DNA of 64,000 nucleotides from assembly GCF_003086295.3 (NCBI RefSeq), contig NC_092055.1, positions 125,031,484 to 125,095,483 on the forward strand. Direction: 5' to 3'. The notes under the pieces are model-generated. The model saw only the letters and a list, made by a program, of their open reading frames with translations, made no database searches and was not told where the DNA came from. A program made the translations under genes and the position numbers. The stretch comes from Arachis hypogaea (taxonomy: Eukaryota; Streptophyta; Magnoliopsida; Fabales; Fabaceae). This document shows positions 12,417-22,836 of the stretch, in pieces; position 1 is the first letter of the stretch, and each line of letters opens with the position of its first letter.

Positions 12417-13788
12417 TGGCTAGTGTGAGAGTTTTTAAGTTTTGGTGTACTATATAGGATCGATTAAGAAAAAATGCGTTCTGGAATTAAGTTTACTGAT
12501 AAGGATTCGCTTAGTGTTTTTTTCAAACCTTGAACGAGTTTCACTGAGTTTCATAATACTATAATCCAAAAACTGGGGCTGCAAGGCATGAAACGGGTGG
12601 AGAAGTTATTCTACAGAATTTCGATTTTCGTTTTGCGAGATAATGTGAAGTACGATTCATTCGTCATAAGCAGCGACGAAGATTTGCAAGTTCTGTTCCA
12701 TTGTCATTGGCAATTCCCAGAGGTGAGGACCCCTGAGCTGTTGGCCAAACTTGTGGATGTGATCTCTAGTTCATGAGGTTCTAACTAGAATCCTCAACCT
12801 TCAGCCACAGCTGCCTGCTCTAGTTCAAGGTCTGTTCGTGTCTCTTTATCTCTGTCCGTGATTCAGCCTGAGGCAGATTTGGTTGCCTCCCCATCCTTCG
12901 CTGCTGATCTAAATCGCACTCGTGACAGAGAAGTGGATAACATTGGACCCTTCGATGATGTTGCGATTGCAATAGCCGGCATTCCTGATGTGGTACTGGA
13001 ATTTCGACAGAGTGGAGCACCGGATGGTGTGGAAGATGTATTTCAGGATGAGGATGATGATGATGTGGAGTCCGCCACGATGGCTGATGATAGCGATGAT
13101 GAGTTAGTAAGGAGTACTCCAATTGGGGTAGTGGACCGGCTAGTTCAGAAACTCCGCAGTACCTCCTGCACTTTTTAACTTTGGACTTGGATGCCGTGAG
13201 ACAGCAGGGGGTACTGGCGTGTCTGTCGGATTTTGAGGCCAGAGACACACAGGATACAGGAAGACTAGCTGAGTTCCAAGTTGGTCAGTAGTTTCAGGAT
13301 AAAGAGGAGGTCGTGCAGAGTGTGAAGGCTTATAGCATCCGACGTGGGGTTGAGTAAAAAGTGTTGGAATCCGATTATCGCAAGTACCATGGAAAGTATA
13401 AAGAATTCGACAATGGGTGCACATGGTTGATTCGTATTAGTCTCTGCCAGCACAGAGGTATTTGGGAGATAAAACGGTACAATTGACCACATATTTATCT
13501 AGCCACTTCGATATCCAGTGATCACAAGAGGCTTGATTACCATGTGATCTCGGTTTTCATACTACCTATGATTTGAGCTGATGCTGCCGTATCGATCAAG
13601 GTACTGCAGAATGCGACAGAGGCCCATTTTAGTTTTAGACCGACTTATAGGAGTGTTTGGATGGCTAAGTAAAAGGTCGTGGGTTAGATTTACAGAGACT
13701 GGAAAGATTCATATAATAAGTTGCCGCGATGGGTGCTAGGTGTGTAAATGACGATGCCGGGTAGTGTTGCAGTGTTGAGGACGAGTCA
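12417..13788 (+). pseudogene. MUDRA-type transposase, N-terminal part, degenerate
   Basis: This is the remnant of a MuDR-family transposase N-terminus. Fragments in shifting frames give YDSFVISSDEDLQVLFH and FPEVRTPELLAKLVDV (12650-12760; PB1-like region), then an acidic linker (DEDDDDVESATMADDSDDE, about 13048-13104). Next come EFQVGQ.FQDKEE and AYSIRRGVE (13270-13350). The MuDR zinc-binding/DNA-binding region follows (FDNGCTWLIRI, GIWEIKRYN, ATSISSDHKRLDYHVISVF; 13400-13560), then RWVLGV.MTMPGSVAVLRT (13725-13780). Several stops and frameshifts are present. The sequence stops just before the DDE catalytic domain, so it cannot encode an active transposase. Confidence 0.82.
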
Positions 13789-13794
13789 TGTGCA

Positions 13795-14930
13795 CTACTT
13801 GCACTACCTCCATAACGTTGTGTGTCATGGCTCTAGTATCTCTCGATACACTACCTGAACGATGTCCGATGAGCTGTACGGCATCCAAGCGAACTGAAAA
13901 GGCAAATTGGGTCCAATATAAGGCTTCATCTCCAGTAAGGACACAAAATAACTGAAGAATAAAACACAAAACTGTATGATACTCACATCGCTAGCACGAA
14001 GTAAATCTATCCTCAGTCTACAATGCACGACTCAAGGTCCCTTCTCGCTCGATGTCAGCTGATAACCTGACCACCTGCCACCCAAAAAATGTTATCAACA
14101 AGTAAATCTATCGAAAAAAAAGAGAACGCAGAAAACAACTAGTAATCAATTGCGTATCTCGTGGCCGAGGGCCAGTGAAAGACGTCAACCCATCGGGACT
14201 AAAACTCGGGAACCGCCAGAAGATCTATGACTGAAGGAGCTGCAGTGGTGTTGCCAACTTAACCACATGCTTGTTGGCCACATGGCATAGACACTTGTAT
14301 AACCACGACAGAGCGGCAGATCCCCAGCTATATCTGCTCATGTCCTCGAACCTCACTACGTACGGCAGCCACTTGATATGCATGTGGGTATTAGATTTGT
14401 CACCGAAGAGCTACGTCGATAATAGTATCATGATGTATGCTCTTGCGTACTTCCTGAATGTCTCCTCATCTGCGCCCTCGGAAAGGTTACTAAATTTCTC
14501 TTGCATCCAAGTGCACTTCACAGTGAGCTTGTCGATGCAGTTCGGTGGTGGCAACACACCCAACAACTCCTTGAACTAAGCCCATGCCAGACGGCCTCTG
14601 TCGATGTACTGCTCGAAGTCTGTCAGATATCCACTGACGTACTATCCGTCGATCGGGAGTCCTAGCTGGTAATCTACATCCTTTAGCGTAATCGTGCACT
14701 CACCGAATGGCAGATGAAATATATGAGTCTCCGGATGCCATCTCTCCACAAATGCACTGACTAATGACTCATCCAACCTAAACTAGTGGTCGTTGAGCCT
14801 CGTGAGATGGCCCAGGCTAGCCATATGGAGGTACATCATGATCCTATCATCTAATGATATACCATGCTGCCTCCTCATACTCGTGATACAGGGGTGGGAC
14901 TGCATTACATGTTGGATAAGGCATTCTCTT
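13795..14930 (-). pseudogene. MAIN-like (plant mobile domain) protein, degenerate
   Basis: On the minus strand, broken frames read FVERWHPETHIFHLPFGECT, LKDVDYQLGLPIDG, YLTDFEQYIDRG, KLTVKCTWMQEKFSNLSEGA, YARAYIMILL and HIKWLPYV.RFEDM.RYSWG. After a gap come LRIDLL and FAWMPYSSSDIVQVVYREIL. This is the plant mobile domain (aminotransferase-like, MAIN/MAIL) family, which plants share with transposons. In-frame stops occur at several sites, for example after LGLPIDG and LL.T. An unspliced intron-like segment separates the last two blocks (about 13890-13990). The family is often carried by MULEs next to a MUDRA gene, as here. The C-terminal end is missing at the junction near 13790. Confidence 0.8.
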
Positions 14931-15858
14931 AGAATTATAACACTTTACAAAACAATAATCACCTAAAATAGATAATTTTAATCGAAAAATATTTTAACCA
15001 GAATTCTATTAAACTTTCAGAATGCCTTATCCAACATACATTTGTGATTTGAATACTCTAACTACTATTCGAGATTTAAAGATTCTAACAATTATAATAT
15101 TCAAGTTCTAAACAGTTTAAAATAACTAACCAGCTCCTAACACACTACTACCCTAGATCAAACTCTAATTACTACTTAAAGTTTAGACATTCTAATCATT
15201 TTAATAATCAAGTTTTAAGCGATTTAATATCACTAACAATTATTTATTTATTTTTATAAGAAAATAAAAATAATTAAATTTTATTTATTAACCTCTTCAT
15301 GTACACTACCAGCGATATGTGTGACTTCATCCAATCGATAGATTCAATTTGGATCGTCTTCTATTTTGATAGGTTGCGTTACTTTCTCTAGATTTAGTGG
15401 GGTATGATTTGGTGAAATGTAATTTGAATGAAGTGAATTTGAATCATTTATAACGACTGTGCATGTAAATCGAATGAGGTTATTTCGATTTTCATTGAAC
15501 AACCAACCTATATAAATCGAACCAAAGCTATGGGCACAAACTTTGGACTAATTCAAACTACTCCAATTCAATTTATTATGAGTGTCATGAAATTGTGTGC
15601 ATTATTTAATAAATCAATGGCTTTTGATTCGATTTAGTAAGAGCATGACTAAATCAACATAGATCAATTCAATTTATGTAATACAAAATTTTTTATTAAA
15701 TCGATATAAGCTAATACGATTTACTACTATAATTTATAATTCGAATTACACTAATCCGATTTATATAATAAAATATTTTAGGAGATTTACGTACCATTCT
15801 TATTTTAGGTGATTCACATAAATTTCATTATCATTTAATTTATCTAAGTCATTTATCC

Positions 15859-16555
15859 TCTCGTTTAAGTATTTATTAAAAAGAATAACTAGGAATCTAG
15901 GATCATATAAGATACTGCCAAAATTTGGATATAATAAATTCAGATCGACAAAGACAATACTCTTGAGCGGGTTTGGTATATATATATGGGGGCTAGCTGG
16001 TGCAGACAACACAATATTTCTCCCTCTTTTTATCGACAAAATGCTATGTAATTCAGTAACAAAGAATCTCTAGTTGTTTTAACTTTAAGTGTTGTGTTTG
16101 GTTTTAGAAATAAGTCACAAATAAAAAACAAAAAGATGAAAAAAGTGTATTTTAAATTTAGGAAAATATTAAAAAAATCTTATTTATATTATAAAATTTA
16201 CTAGAATTAATAATTAAATTTGTCTCTAAAAAATATTTCAATCACTATTTTTATCTCTAAATAATAAAATTAATCAAAATAGTCCTAAAACATAAAAAAA
16301 ATAATTGACGTAGTTAACATTTACTGACGTAAACCGTCAACTGGCATCATAGGACACTCTTACTCGTATCTAATGTGATGTTAATAAGATAAAATAAATT
16401 TATTAGACTAACTCAAATCAGCCCCAATGCGAGAATAATCCTAATCCCTAATTTTGATGTTTACATTGTGCTTTTCACTTTGATGACAAAATAAATTCAA
16501 CTCTCTGATCTTTATCTTCATGGTTGCTTTTGTAAACTAAACAGTGTCCCACTTA
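15859..16555. other. Intergenic; includes possible left TIR of a gene-capturing element
   Basis: No gene is seen. From about 16089 (GTGTTGTGTTTGG) to about 16385, the sequence is the inverted counterpart of about 23060-23367. Shared blocks include TAATAATTAAATT.GTC, AAAAAATATTT, AAATTAATCAAAATA and GACACTCTTAC-like words. This may be the left terminal repeat of an element that holds the DRB-like fragment. The boundaries and target duplication are not resolved. Confidence 0.45.
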
Positions 16556-16858
16556 ATACTCAGAGATGCAAAGATTCAAGCCAATAACTTATCATCACTC
16601 TATTCTCACTCCTCCTTCTCGCTTCGGTACTTGTTTCTTCTCTTTCTTTTCAGAATCGTTGTGTTCTTTGTTATGGGCACAAAACCCTACTTTTCCATCA
16701 CTTTCTAATTCCTAGCTCCTAACTAATTTTCTCTCTCAATTTTTTCATTTTCCCATTCACAACTAACTTGTCCAATTTTAAATTTTGAATTTCACTCTCT
16801 ACCATCCTGATCCTCTCTCTTTACGCTTCGAAGGCTTATTTCAGAAAGGGTAATGTTA

Positions 16859-16976
16859 GGTAGACAAAAAAACAGCCAGAATTTGTCTTATTTAGCATTA
16901 ATTAATTGTCGTAACAATTAATGAATGCTAAATAAAACAAGTTATGGCTGTTTTTTACTAATTTTCTTTGGTTACC
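16859..16976. mobile_element. Small palindromic MITE
   Basis: A 118-bp near-palindrome centred at about 16915. The left arm contains ACAGCCAGAATTTGTCTTATTT and AGCATTAATTAATTGT, and the right arm contains ACAATTAATGAATGCTAAAT and AAACAAGTTATGGCTGT. The ends GGTAGAC and GGTTACC are inverted and similar. It interrupts the putative 5' leader or leader intron of the DRB-like fragment. The target duplication is unclear. Confidence 0.65.
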
Positions 16977-17264
16977 AAATATTTCCATTTCAGAAAAGTC
17001 TAATTCCATGTTTGATGCTTTTTTACTTGTCTATTAAGATTCCTTCAGTTTCATCAATTCAATTTTTGAGATTTTTCTTTTATTAAATAATTTATCATGA
17101 ATGTGGCTTCATTGATTGTGCTCAATTATTATTGGATGGTACCAACTAATGGGGGTTTGTTTGGCTAGATAATGAATACACAGGTATATGTACGGCTACT
17201 TCACCTTTGGGGGGAGGGGAGGGGTGGATTTTTGGAATTTCTTTGAGTGTGAATATTATTAAAA

Positions 17265-17401
17265 GAAAAATGCTACGAATCATCAACTCAATTTTTTTAG
17301 TTAACAATTTAACAATATATTTTATTTTATACTTTTAAATATTATTAATAACTAACCAATTGACCAAAATAATAAATTTTGATAATCTTTCAATATTTCT
17401 C
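17265..17401. mobile_element. Mutator-like MITE, 137 bp
   Basis: It begins GAAAAATGCTACGAATCATC and ends AATCTTTCAATATTTCTC, which are inverted and similar. TTATTAAAA (17256-17264) and TTATCAAAA (17402-17410) form a 9-bp target duplication with one mismatch. It belongs to the same family as the copy at 18345-18527, with which it shares the AATAATAAATTTTGATAATC right end. Confidence 0.75.
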
Positions 17402-17477
17402 TTATCAAAATTCTACCAAAACGAATTTAACTTAAACATTGATGTTTTGAACATTGTTTTTGGTTTGAGGAATGTTA

Positions 17478-17622
17478 GGGGTCAGCAACTTTTGGGATTT
17501 ATAGCCATCAAATAGTTATTAATGAGACTTTTAATGGTGTGAGATTAATATGAGATTTCATCCAATAGCTCACTCTTATTTGATAGTTACATGCTGGCTA
17601 GAATTTGATAAAATTGTTGGCC
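17478..17622. mobile_element. Tourist/Harbinger-like MITE, 145 bp
   Basis: The left end GGGGTCAGCAACTTTTG and the right end AAAATTGTTGGCC are inverted and imperfect. Three-base TTA duplications flank it (17475-17477 and 17623-17625). Length, end sequence and TTA duplication suggest a PIF/Harbinger-type MITE. It lies about 30 bp upstream of the 3' splice site of the DRB-like exon. Confidence 0.6.
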
Positions 17623-17656
17623 TTAAACTTTTCTATATGCGAATTTTGCAGACATA

Positions 17657-17745
17657 ATGTATAAGAATCGATTGAGAGAGAATTGGCTCAAAGAAGTTGT
17701 TTTAATTTGTTAGCCTATTCATGCATCCGAAAAGGGATTTATTTC
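17657..17745 (+). pseudogene. DRB2-like dsRNA-binding protein, first-exon fragment
   Basis: From the ATG at 17657 the sequence encodes MYKNRLRE. After a 2-nt insertion (AA at 17681-17682) the frame resumes as LAQRSCFNLLAYSCIRKG. This is the start of the first double-stranded-RNA-binding domain of the plant DRB2/3/5 group, which begins MYKNQLQELAQRSCFNL in my memory of the family. Just upstream is a good 3' splice site (TTTTGCAGACATAATG), which suggests a 5'UTR intron. A CT-rich leader-like region lies at 16560-16850. Homology ends after about 27 codons, a little before the palindromic element at 17761. The rest of the domain is not found on the far side of that element. It is therefore a captured or truncated gene piece, not a working gene. 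Confidence 0.72.
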
Positions 17746-18344
17746 ATTGGTTAGTATTATGGGGAGTTTTTTGGTGGTCAGGAATATAGTGGCCAAGAAT
17801 GATCAAATTTTAACTAATTTGTGTAAAAAGAACAAGTGACAACAATAATAATTATGAATGATTCTGTTAGGTGGGTGAGTGCTGTATGTATCGCAGGGTA
17901 CATCTGTAATTACATTTTTAAAAAAGTCTTCCATATATATGGACTTTATATGTAATTAGATAAAGACAAACATCAAACAATTGCTATTCTTTTTTTTAAT
18001 TAATCTAATATAAGGTGTTATCTAATTCTTCTTAACAAAATATTTTCTCAAATAATTATTAAAGTTTTTTTTTAAAAAATTATTATTTAATTAGACAAAA
18101 TATATTTTGAAAATAAAAATTCTATTAAAGTGATGAAAGTAGTTCTAATGGTTACGTACGTAATTACTATTTACTATTAATTGGAAAATATTAACTAAGT
18201 ATTTGTATGATATATTTTAAATTACGAAATAGATAAATATGAAATATGCGTAAATAATTTTTTATTAAATATATCACATGTTGTTAAAAAATTGTTCTAC
18301 AATTATTCACGTTATTTTATTAAACTATGCTACTATTCTTATTA

Positions 18345-18527
18345 GAGAAATACTAAGGGATCATTCAAATTTATTTTTTTAGCTATCATTTAACTATAGA
18401 TTCAATTTCTTTAGTCTAATTTCTTTAGTCTAGTAATCCAACAACATATTTTATCTCATATTTTTAAATATTAATGGCTAAATAATGACTAAAAATAATA
18501 AATTTTGATAATCCTCTAGTATTTCTC
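18345..18527. mobile_element. Mutator-like MITE nested in the left arm
   Basis: It begins GAGAAATACTAAGGGATC and ends AATCCTCTAGTATTTCTC. TTCTTATTA flanks it at 18336-18344 and 18528-18536, a perfect 9-bp target duplication. The inverted counterpart exists in the right arm near 21590-21735 but has lost one end, so the MITE was present before the arms diverged. Confidence 0.82.
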
Positions 18528-19158
18528 TTCTTATTATTTTAGTCTAAAAATTGAAAGAACCCAAAAGTAGAATTAAAATTTTAAACAAAATAAAAAAATT
18601 AAACCTTTTTATTTTTTTGACAAAATAAAATAGTTGAGGTAGATGAAGCAATAAAATTTATTAGTTTAATGAATGATTTATTTTTTTTTATTTCTTTTTT
18701 TTTGGACTTGGTTCAAGGTCCACAAAAATAAACCTGACTTAAAGAATGGCTAAGCTTTGACTGGTCTATGAATTATATAAGAGTATAAATTTATAAAGTC
18801 TCTAAATTTTATAAGAAATTATTATTACTTTAAATAAAAATAACTATTAAACAATATTGTTGATATTACCATAGTTATTATTATTTTTGTTCTTGGTATT
18901 ATTGTTATTATTAAAAGATAATTTTTTGGAGATTATTAATTTTTAGTTCTTTTGGCCATTTTTTGGTCAATATAAATATTAAATTATCTTTAATAGATAA
19001 ATTTTATTAATTTATGTGTTTAAACTCTGAAATATTTGGATGCAAGTGATAATGATTCATGTGTGCAAAACTTTGATAAACATATGTGCAAACTATATGT
19101 TTATTATGTATAAAATTTCTTTAAATATGAGTACAAATTATTATCGGTTAAGTGCTAG

Positions 19159-20985
19159 CCAAAAATAATAATACTTGTTGGTCATGTAACGTTGTTCTTA
19201 TTAAAAATATTCATAATAATTTTTTAATAAAATTTACTTTTTCACTTTGTCAATCCACTAAATCTGATTTCCATAAATCATAAATTCATAATGTCATACT
19301 TTCAAGAATTGACTTAAATAAACTATAGTTAAAAATAATTCATATAAGATTATCTTAAAATTAAATGCATTGTTAATTTTTTTTGTCCTCTCAATATTTA
19401 TATAAGTGTGGTCCTTATACAAGATTTTAAAGAAATAAATATAATATAAAACCTGCAAAACTACCACAATTTGTGAAGTAAATTTGTTAATTTTTTTCAA
19501 TTTTTATGCCTTTTTAAAGATTTTAATTTATTATTTTTTATTTAACTAAAAATTCTTATTTTTTTTAATTAGTATATCCATGTGCATATTATTTATTAAT
19601 TCCAAAACTATAAGTTTTAAAATTAAAGAATAAATAAACATTGACAAGCACGAAACTTAAAAGTAAGAAACAAAAAAAATCACTCGAATTTTCTTAGAAT
19701 ATCCATGTAAAATTATAAAAAAAGATATTTTAATTCTAATTATGTATAAAATATTTTTGTATTTATATTACCAGGAACATATCTAAGATTTTTAATATAG
19801 AGGAGTCGAATTTTTAACTTTTTTTAAAGATTTTTTTCATTACATAAAAGTAATCTAGGAATAATATATAGTTATTGAATTGATTTTATCCAGATATATA
19901 AAAAAATATGTTATAAATTCTTTTTGGTAATTATATTTTTTATATGACAATTACATAAAAGAGACAATAATATTAATAATATATTATTATTATTATATTA
20001 TAAAATATAAAATTTATAATGTATTTAGTTAAAAAATTATTAATTAAAATTAATTGAAAACAAATTATAAGTTATTAATTACTTGAAAGGCATAGTATTT
20101 TTATAAAATATAAGATACGAATATTAAAATAAGAGGATAGTTGGAATTAAATATGTTGAGATAAAAAAATAAGATAAAATTTTTTTGTTTTAAGAATGTA
20201 AAATTAGAAGAAAACTGAAATATGTTTTTCAAAATAAGAACATATAAGGTACACAATTTAATTAGCAGAACATAATTCTATAAGTAGTTACTAATATCTT
20301 ATATAATAATATAAATATTAAATATGTCAATATTAAAAGAACAAATAGTTTTTCTTAAAAATAAATATAGAGATGAATATATAAAAATTAATTTGAACTC
20401 AACAAAAATTTGAGTGTATGATATTAAATTTGTTAAGTAAAAAATATTAGAGAACTAAATAATTAAGCTATAAATCTATCGCATAATAAAAAATAATACA
20501 TATAAAATTACTAAATTATATAATATTTTTTATTTTCTTAGACATATATCCCATATGTAGGCATAGTTCTTTAAAATTTGAGGGGTGGATGAAGTCACTA
20601 ATACTCCGTGCATGTCACAATAAAAGATGAAAAAAGCTTAAAAATTAATAAAAACTGAAATTCAAATTTTGTATTTAATTTCGAACTCAAAAAAAAAAAA
20701 AAGTGTTTCTACAAAGATATAACTTTAAACCATAAATTTTGCTTTTGAGAAAAATAACCTATATATAACCGTCCAAAGTGGCACTTCGAAAAAAGTAACC
20801 TATATATAACCGTTTAAAGTGGCACGTGGCACGTCAAGCATAAATTTTATATATTTTAGATTTTATGGTAACAAATAATTATAATAAAAAAATTTTATAA
20901 GTCTAACCAGATTTATATAGTAGGATCCTGAAAATATTAAGACGTAACAATAGTAAAAATATTATTTAACTTTTAAATAATTCTC
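19159..20985. other. Spacer between the two giant arms, no gene recognised
   Basis: About 1.8 kb of AT-rich DNA. The only sizeable frame, on the minus strand at 19294-19500, is a low-complexity run rich in K, N, I, F and Y with no motif I recognise. A 41-bp unit (AACCTATATATAACCGT..AAAGTGGCAC) is repeated twice in tandem at 20756-20837. No DDE or MURA-like motif is visible. Confidence 0.55.
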
Positions 20986-21724
20986 CAGCACTTAATCGAT
21001 AATAATTTGTACTCATATTTACAGAAATTTTATATACAATAAGCATATAGTTTGCACTTATGTTTATCAAAGTTTTACACACATAAATCATTACCATTTG
21101 CATTCAAATTTTTTAGAGTTTAAACACATAAATTAATAAAATTTATCTAATAAAAATAATTTAGTATTTATATTAACCAAAAGATGGCCAAAACAACTAA
21201 AGATTAATAATCTCCAAAAATTTCTCTTTTAATAATAACAACAATAATATTAATAATACTAAAAACGAAAATAATAATAACTACTATAGTAATATCAACA
21301 ATACTGTTTAATAGTTATTTTTATTCAAATAATAATATTTTTTTTATAAAATTTAGACATTTTATAAATTTATACTCTCATATTATTCATAGATCACCAG
21401 TCAAAACATAGCCATTCTTTGAGTCAGGTTTGTTTTTGTGGACTTTGAACCAAGTCCAAAAAAAAAAAAAAAAATTATTCATTAAACTAATAAATTTTAT
21501 TGCTTCATCACTTCAACTATTTTATTTTGTCGAAAAAATAAAAAAGTTTATTTTCTTTTGTTTTGTTTAAAATTTTAATTCTACTTTTGGTCATTATTTA
21601 GCCATCGATGTTTAAAAATATGAGATAAAGTATGTTGTTGGATTACTAGACTAAAAAAATTAGACTAAAAGAATTGAGCCTATAATTAAATGATAGCTAA
21701 AAAAATAAATTTTAATGATCCCTT

Positions 21725-21916
21725 AGCATTTCTCTAATAAGAATAACAGCATAGTTTAATAAAATAACATGAATAATTGTAGAACAATTTTATAACAACA
21801 TGTGGTATATTTAATAAAAAAGCATTTCTCTAATAAGAATAACAGCATAGTTTAATAAAATAACATGAATAATTATAGAACAATTTTATAACAACATGTG
21901 GTATATTTAATAAAAA
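21725..21916. repeat. 96-bp tandem duplication in the right arm
   Basis: The unit AGCATTTCTCTAATAAG... ending TTTAATAAAAA occurs at 21725-21820 and again at 21821-21916 with a single G/A difference (GAATAATTGTAG against GAATAATTATAG). The left arm has only one copy, so the duplication happened after the arms formed and is recent. Confidence 0.93.
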
Positions 21917-22280
21917 ATTGTTTACGCATATTTTATATTTATCTATTTCATAATTTAAAATATATAATACAAATACTTAGCTAATATTTTTTAATTAATA
22001 GTAAATAGTAATTACATGCATAATCATTAAAACTACTTTCATCATTTTAATGAAATTTTTATTTTCGAAATACATTTTGTCTGATTAAATAATAAATTTT
22101 TTTGAAAAAATAACTTTAATAATTTGAGAAAACATTTTGTTAAGAAGAATTAGATAACACCTTATATTAGATTAATTTTAAAAAAAAACCAAAATAGCAA
22201 TTTTTTGATGTTTGTGTTTGTCCAATTATATGAGGATTTTTTTGAAAATGTAATTACGGATATACCCTGCAGTACATATC

Positions 22281-22714
22281 CTACCTTACCCGCACCTCAT
22301 ATATAACACATATTTTATTAAAAAATAGGTATATAGTAAAAGAAGTGAGAATTGAACCCACAACCTTCCTTATGTAATGACTTACAATAAGTGAACAACC
22401 ATTAAAATAGTTAGTTAATTTAGTAATTTAGAGCATTAGTTTTTTATTTTTTATATTATTAATATGTATAAAATTTAAAATGATTGAATTTTATATTTAC
22501 TTCGAAAAAATTTGATATTTCTGCGGGTAGGGTAAGGTAGGGTAGAGTAGGGTTTAAAACTTTAGGATGCAGGTAGGATTAGGGTTGAGAGATTTTCAAC
22601 CCGCAAATAAAGTAGAGTAGAGTTTTAATAAAATTTTTAACCCGCGGATATGATTAGGATAGAGTCAAAACCCTATCCTACTCTACCCATTACCAGCCCT
22701 ATACAACACTCACT
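22281..22714. mobile_element. hAT-like insertion in the right arm
   Basis: This segment is absent from the left arm, where GTGCTGTATGTATCGCAGGG is continuous. It is GC-richer and repeats GGGTAGGGTAAGGTAGGGTAG-like and CCCGC words. The right end reads CCAGCCCTA, the typical hAT terminus when reversed (TAGGGCTGG). Flanks TACATATC and TACAACAC could be a diverged 8-bp duplication. The left end is not clean, and a fragment with GAATTGAACCCACAACC (about 22350) lies inside. Confidence 0.5.
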
Positions 22715-22836
22715 CACCTAATGAAATCATCCATAATTATTATTGTTGTCACTTGTCTTTTTTACACAAATCAATTAAAATTTGGTCATTCTTAATCACT
22801 ATATTCTTGGTCACCAAAAAACTTCTATAGTATTAT

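Larger units (their letters stand above)
12001..15858. mobile_element. Decayed MULE carrying MUDRA and MAIN-like remnants
   Basis: The left end (GGGTAAAAACCCTAAATAAACC, 12001-12022) and the inverse of the right end (AGGATAAATGACTTAGATAAATT, ending 15858) are divergent but alignable. They continue inward to TTTACGCAAATCACCC against TTTATGTGAATCACCT. Both subterminal regions (about 12110-12360 and 15460-15780) are packed with variants of AATCGAAT and ATTCGATTT, a typical transposase-binding-like array. Inside are a plus-strand MUDRA remnant and a minus-strand MAIN-like remnant. No clean 9-11-bp target duplication is visible, which fits an old copy. Confidence 0.72.
17761..22827. mobile_element. 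Palindromic Mutator-like element with about 1.4-kb terminal inverted repeats
   Basis: The ends are GGGGAGTTTTTTGGTG (left) and CACCAAAAAACTTCTA (right). TAGTATTAT occurs just outside on both sides (17752-17760 and 22828-22836), a perfect 9-bp target duplication. The left arm runs to about 19158 and the right arm from about 20986. They match in inverted order through landmarks such as GTGACAACAATAATAATTAT, TATAAGGTGTTATCTAATTC, TTATTGCTTCAT-like words, CAAGTCC, and GTACAAATTATTATCG. The spacer (19159-20985) is AT-rich with no recognised transposase. The right arm carries extra sequence near 22281-22714 and a 96-bp tandem duplication, and lacks about 70 bp present in the left arm. It is probably non-autonomous. 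Confidence 0.85.

Noticed and set aside
12820..13248. 142-codon minus-strand frame
   Set aside because: It is the shadow of the MUDRA remnant on the plus strand (His/Pro-rich antisense of an acidic region).
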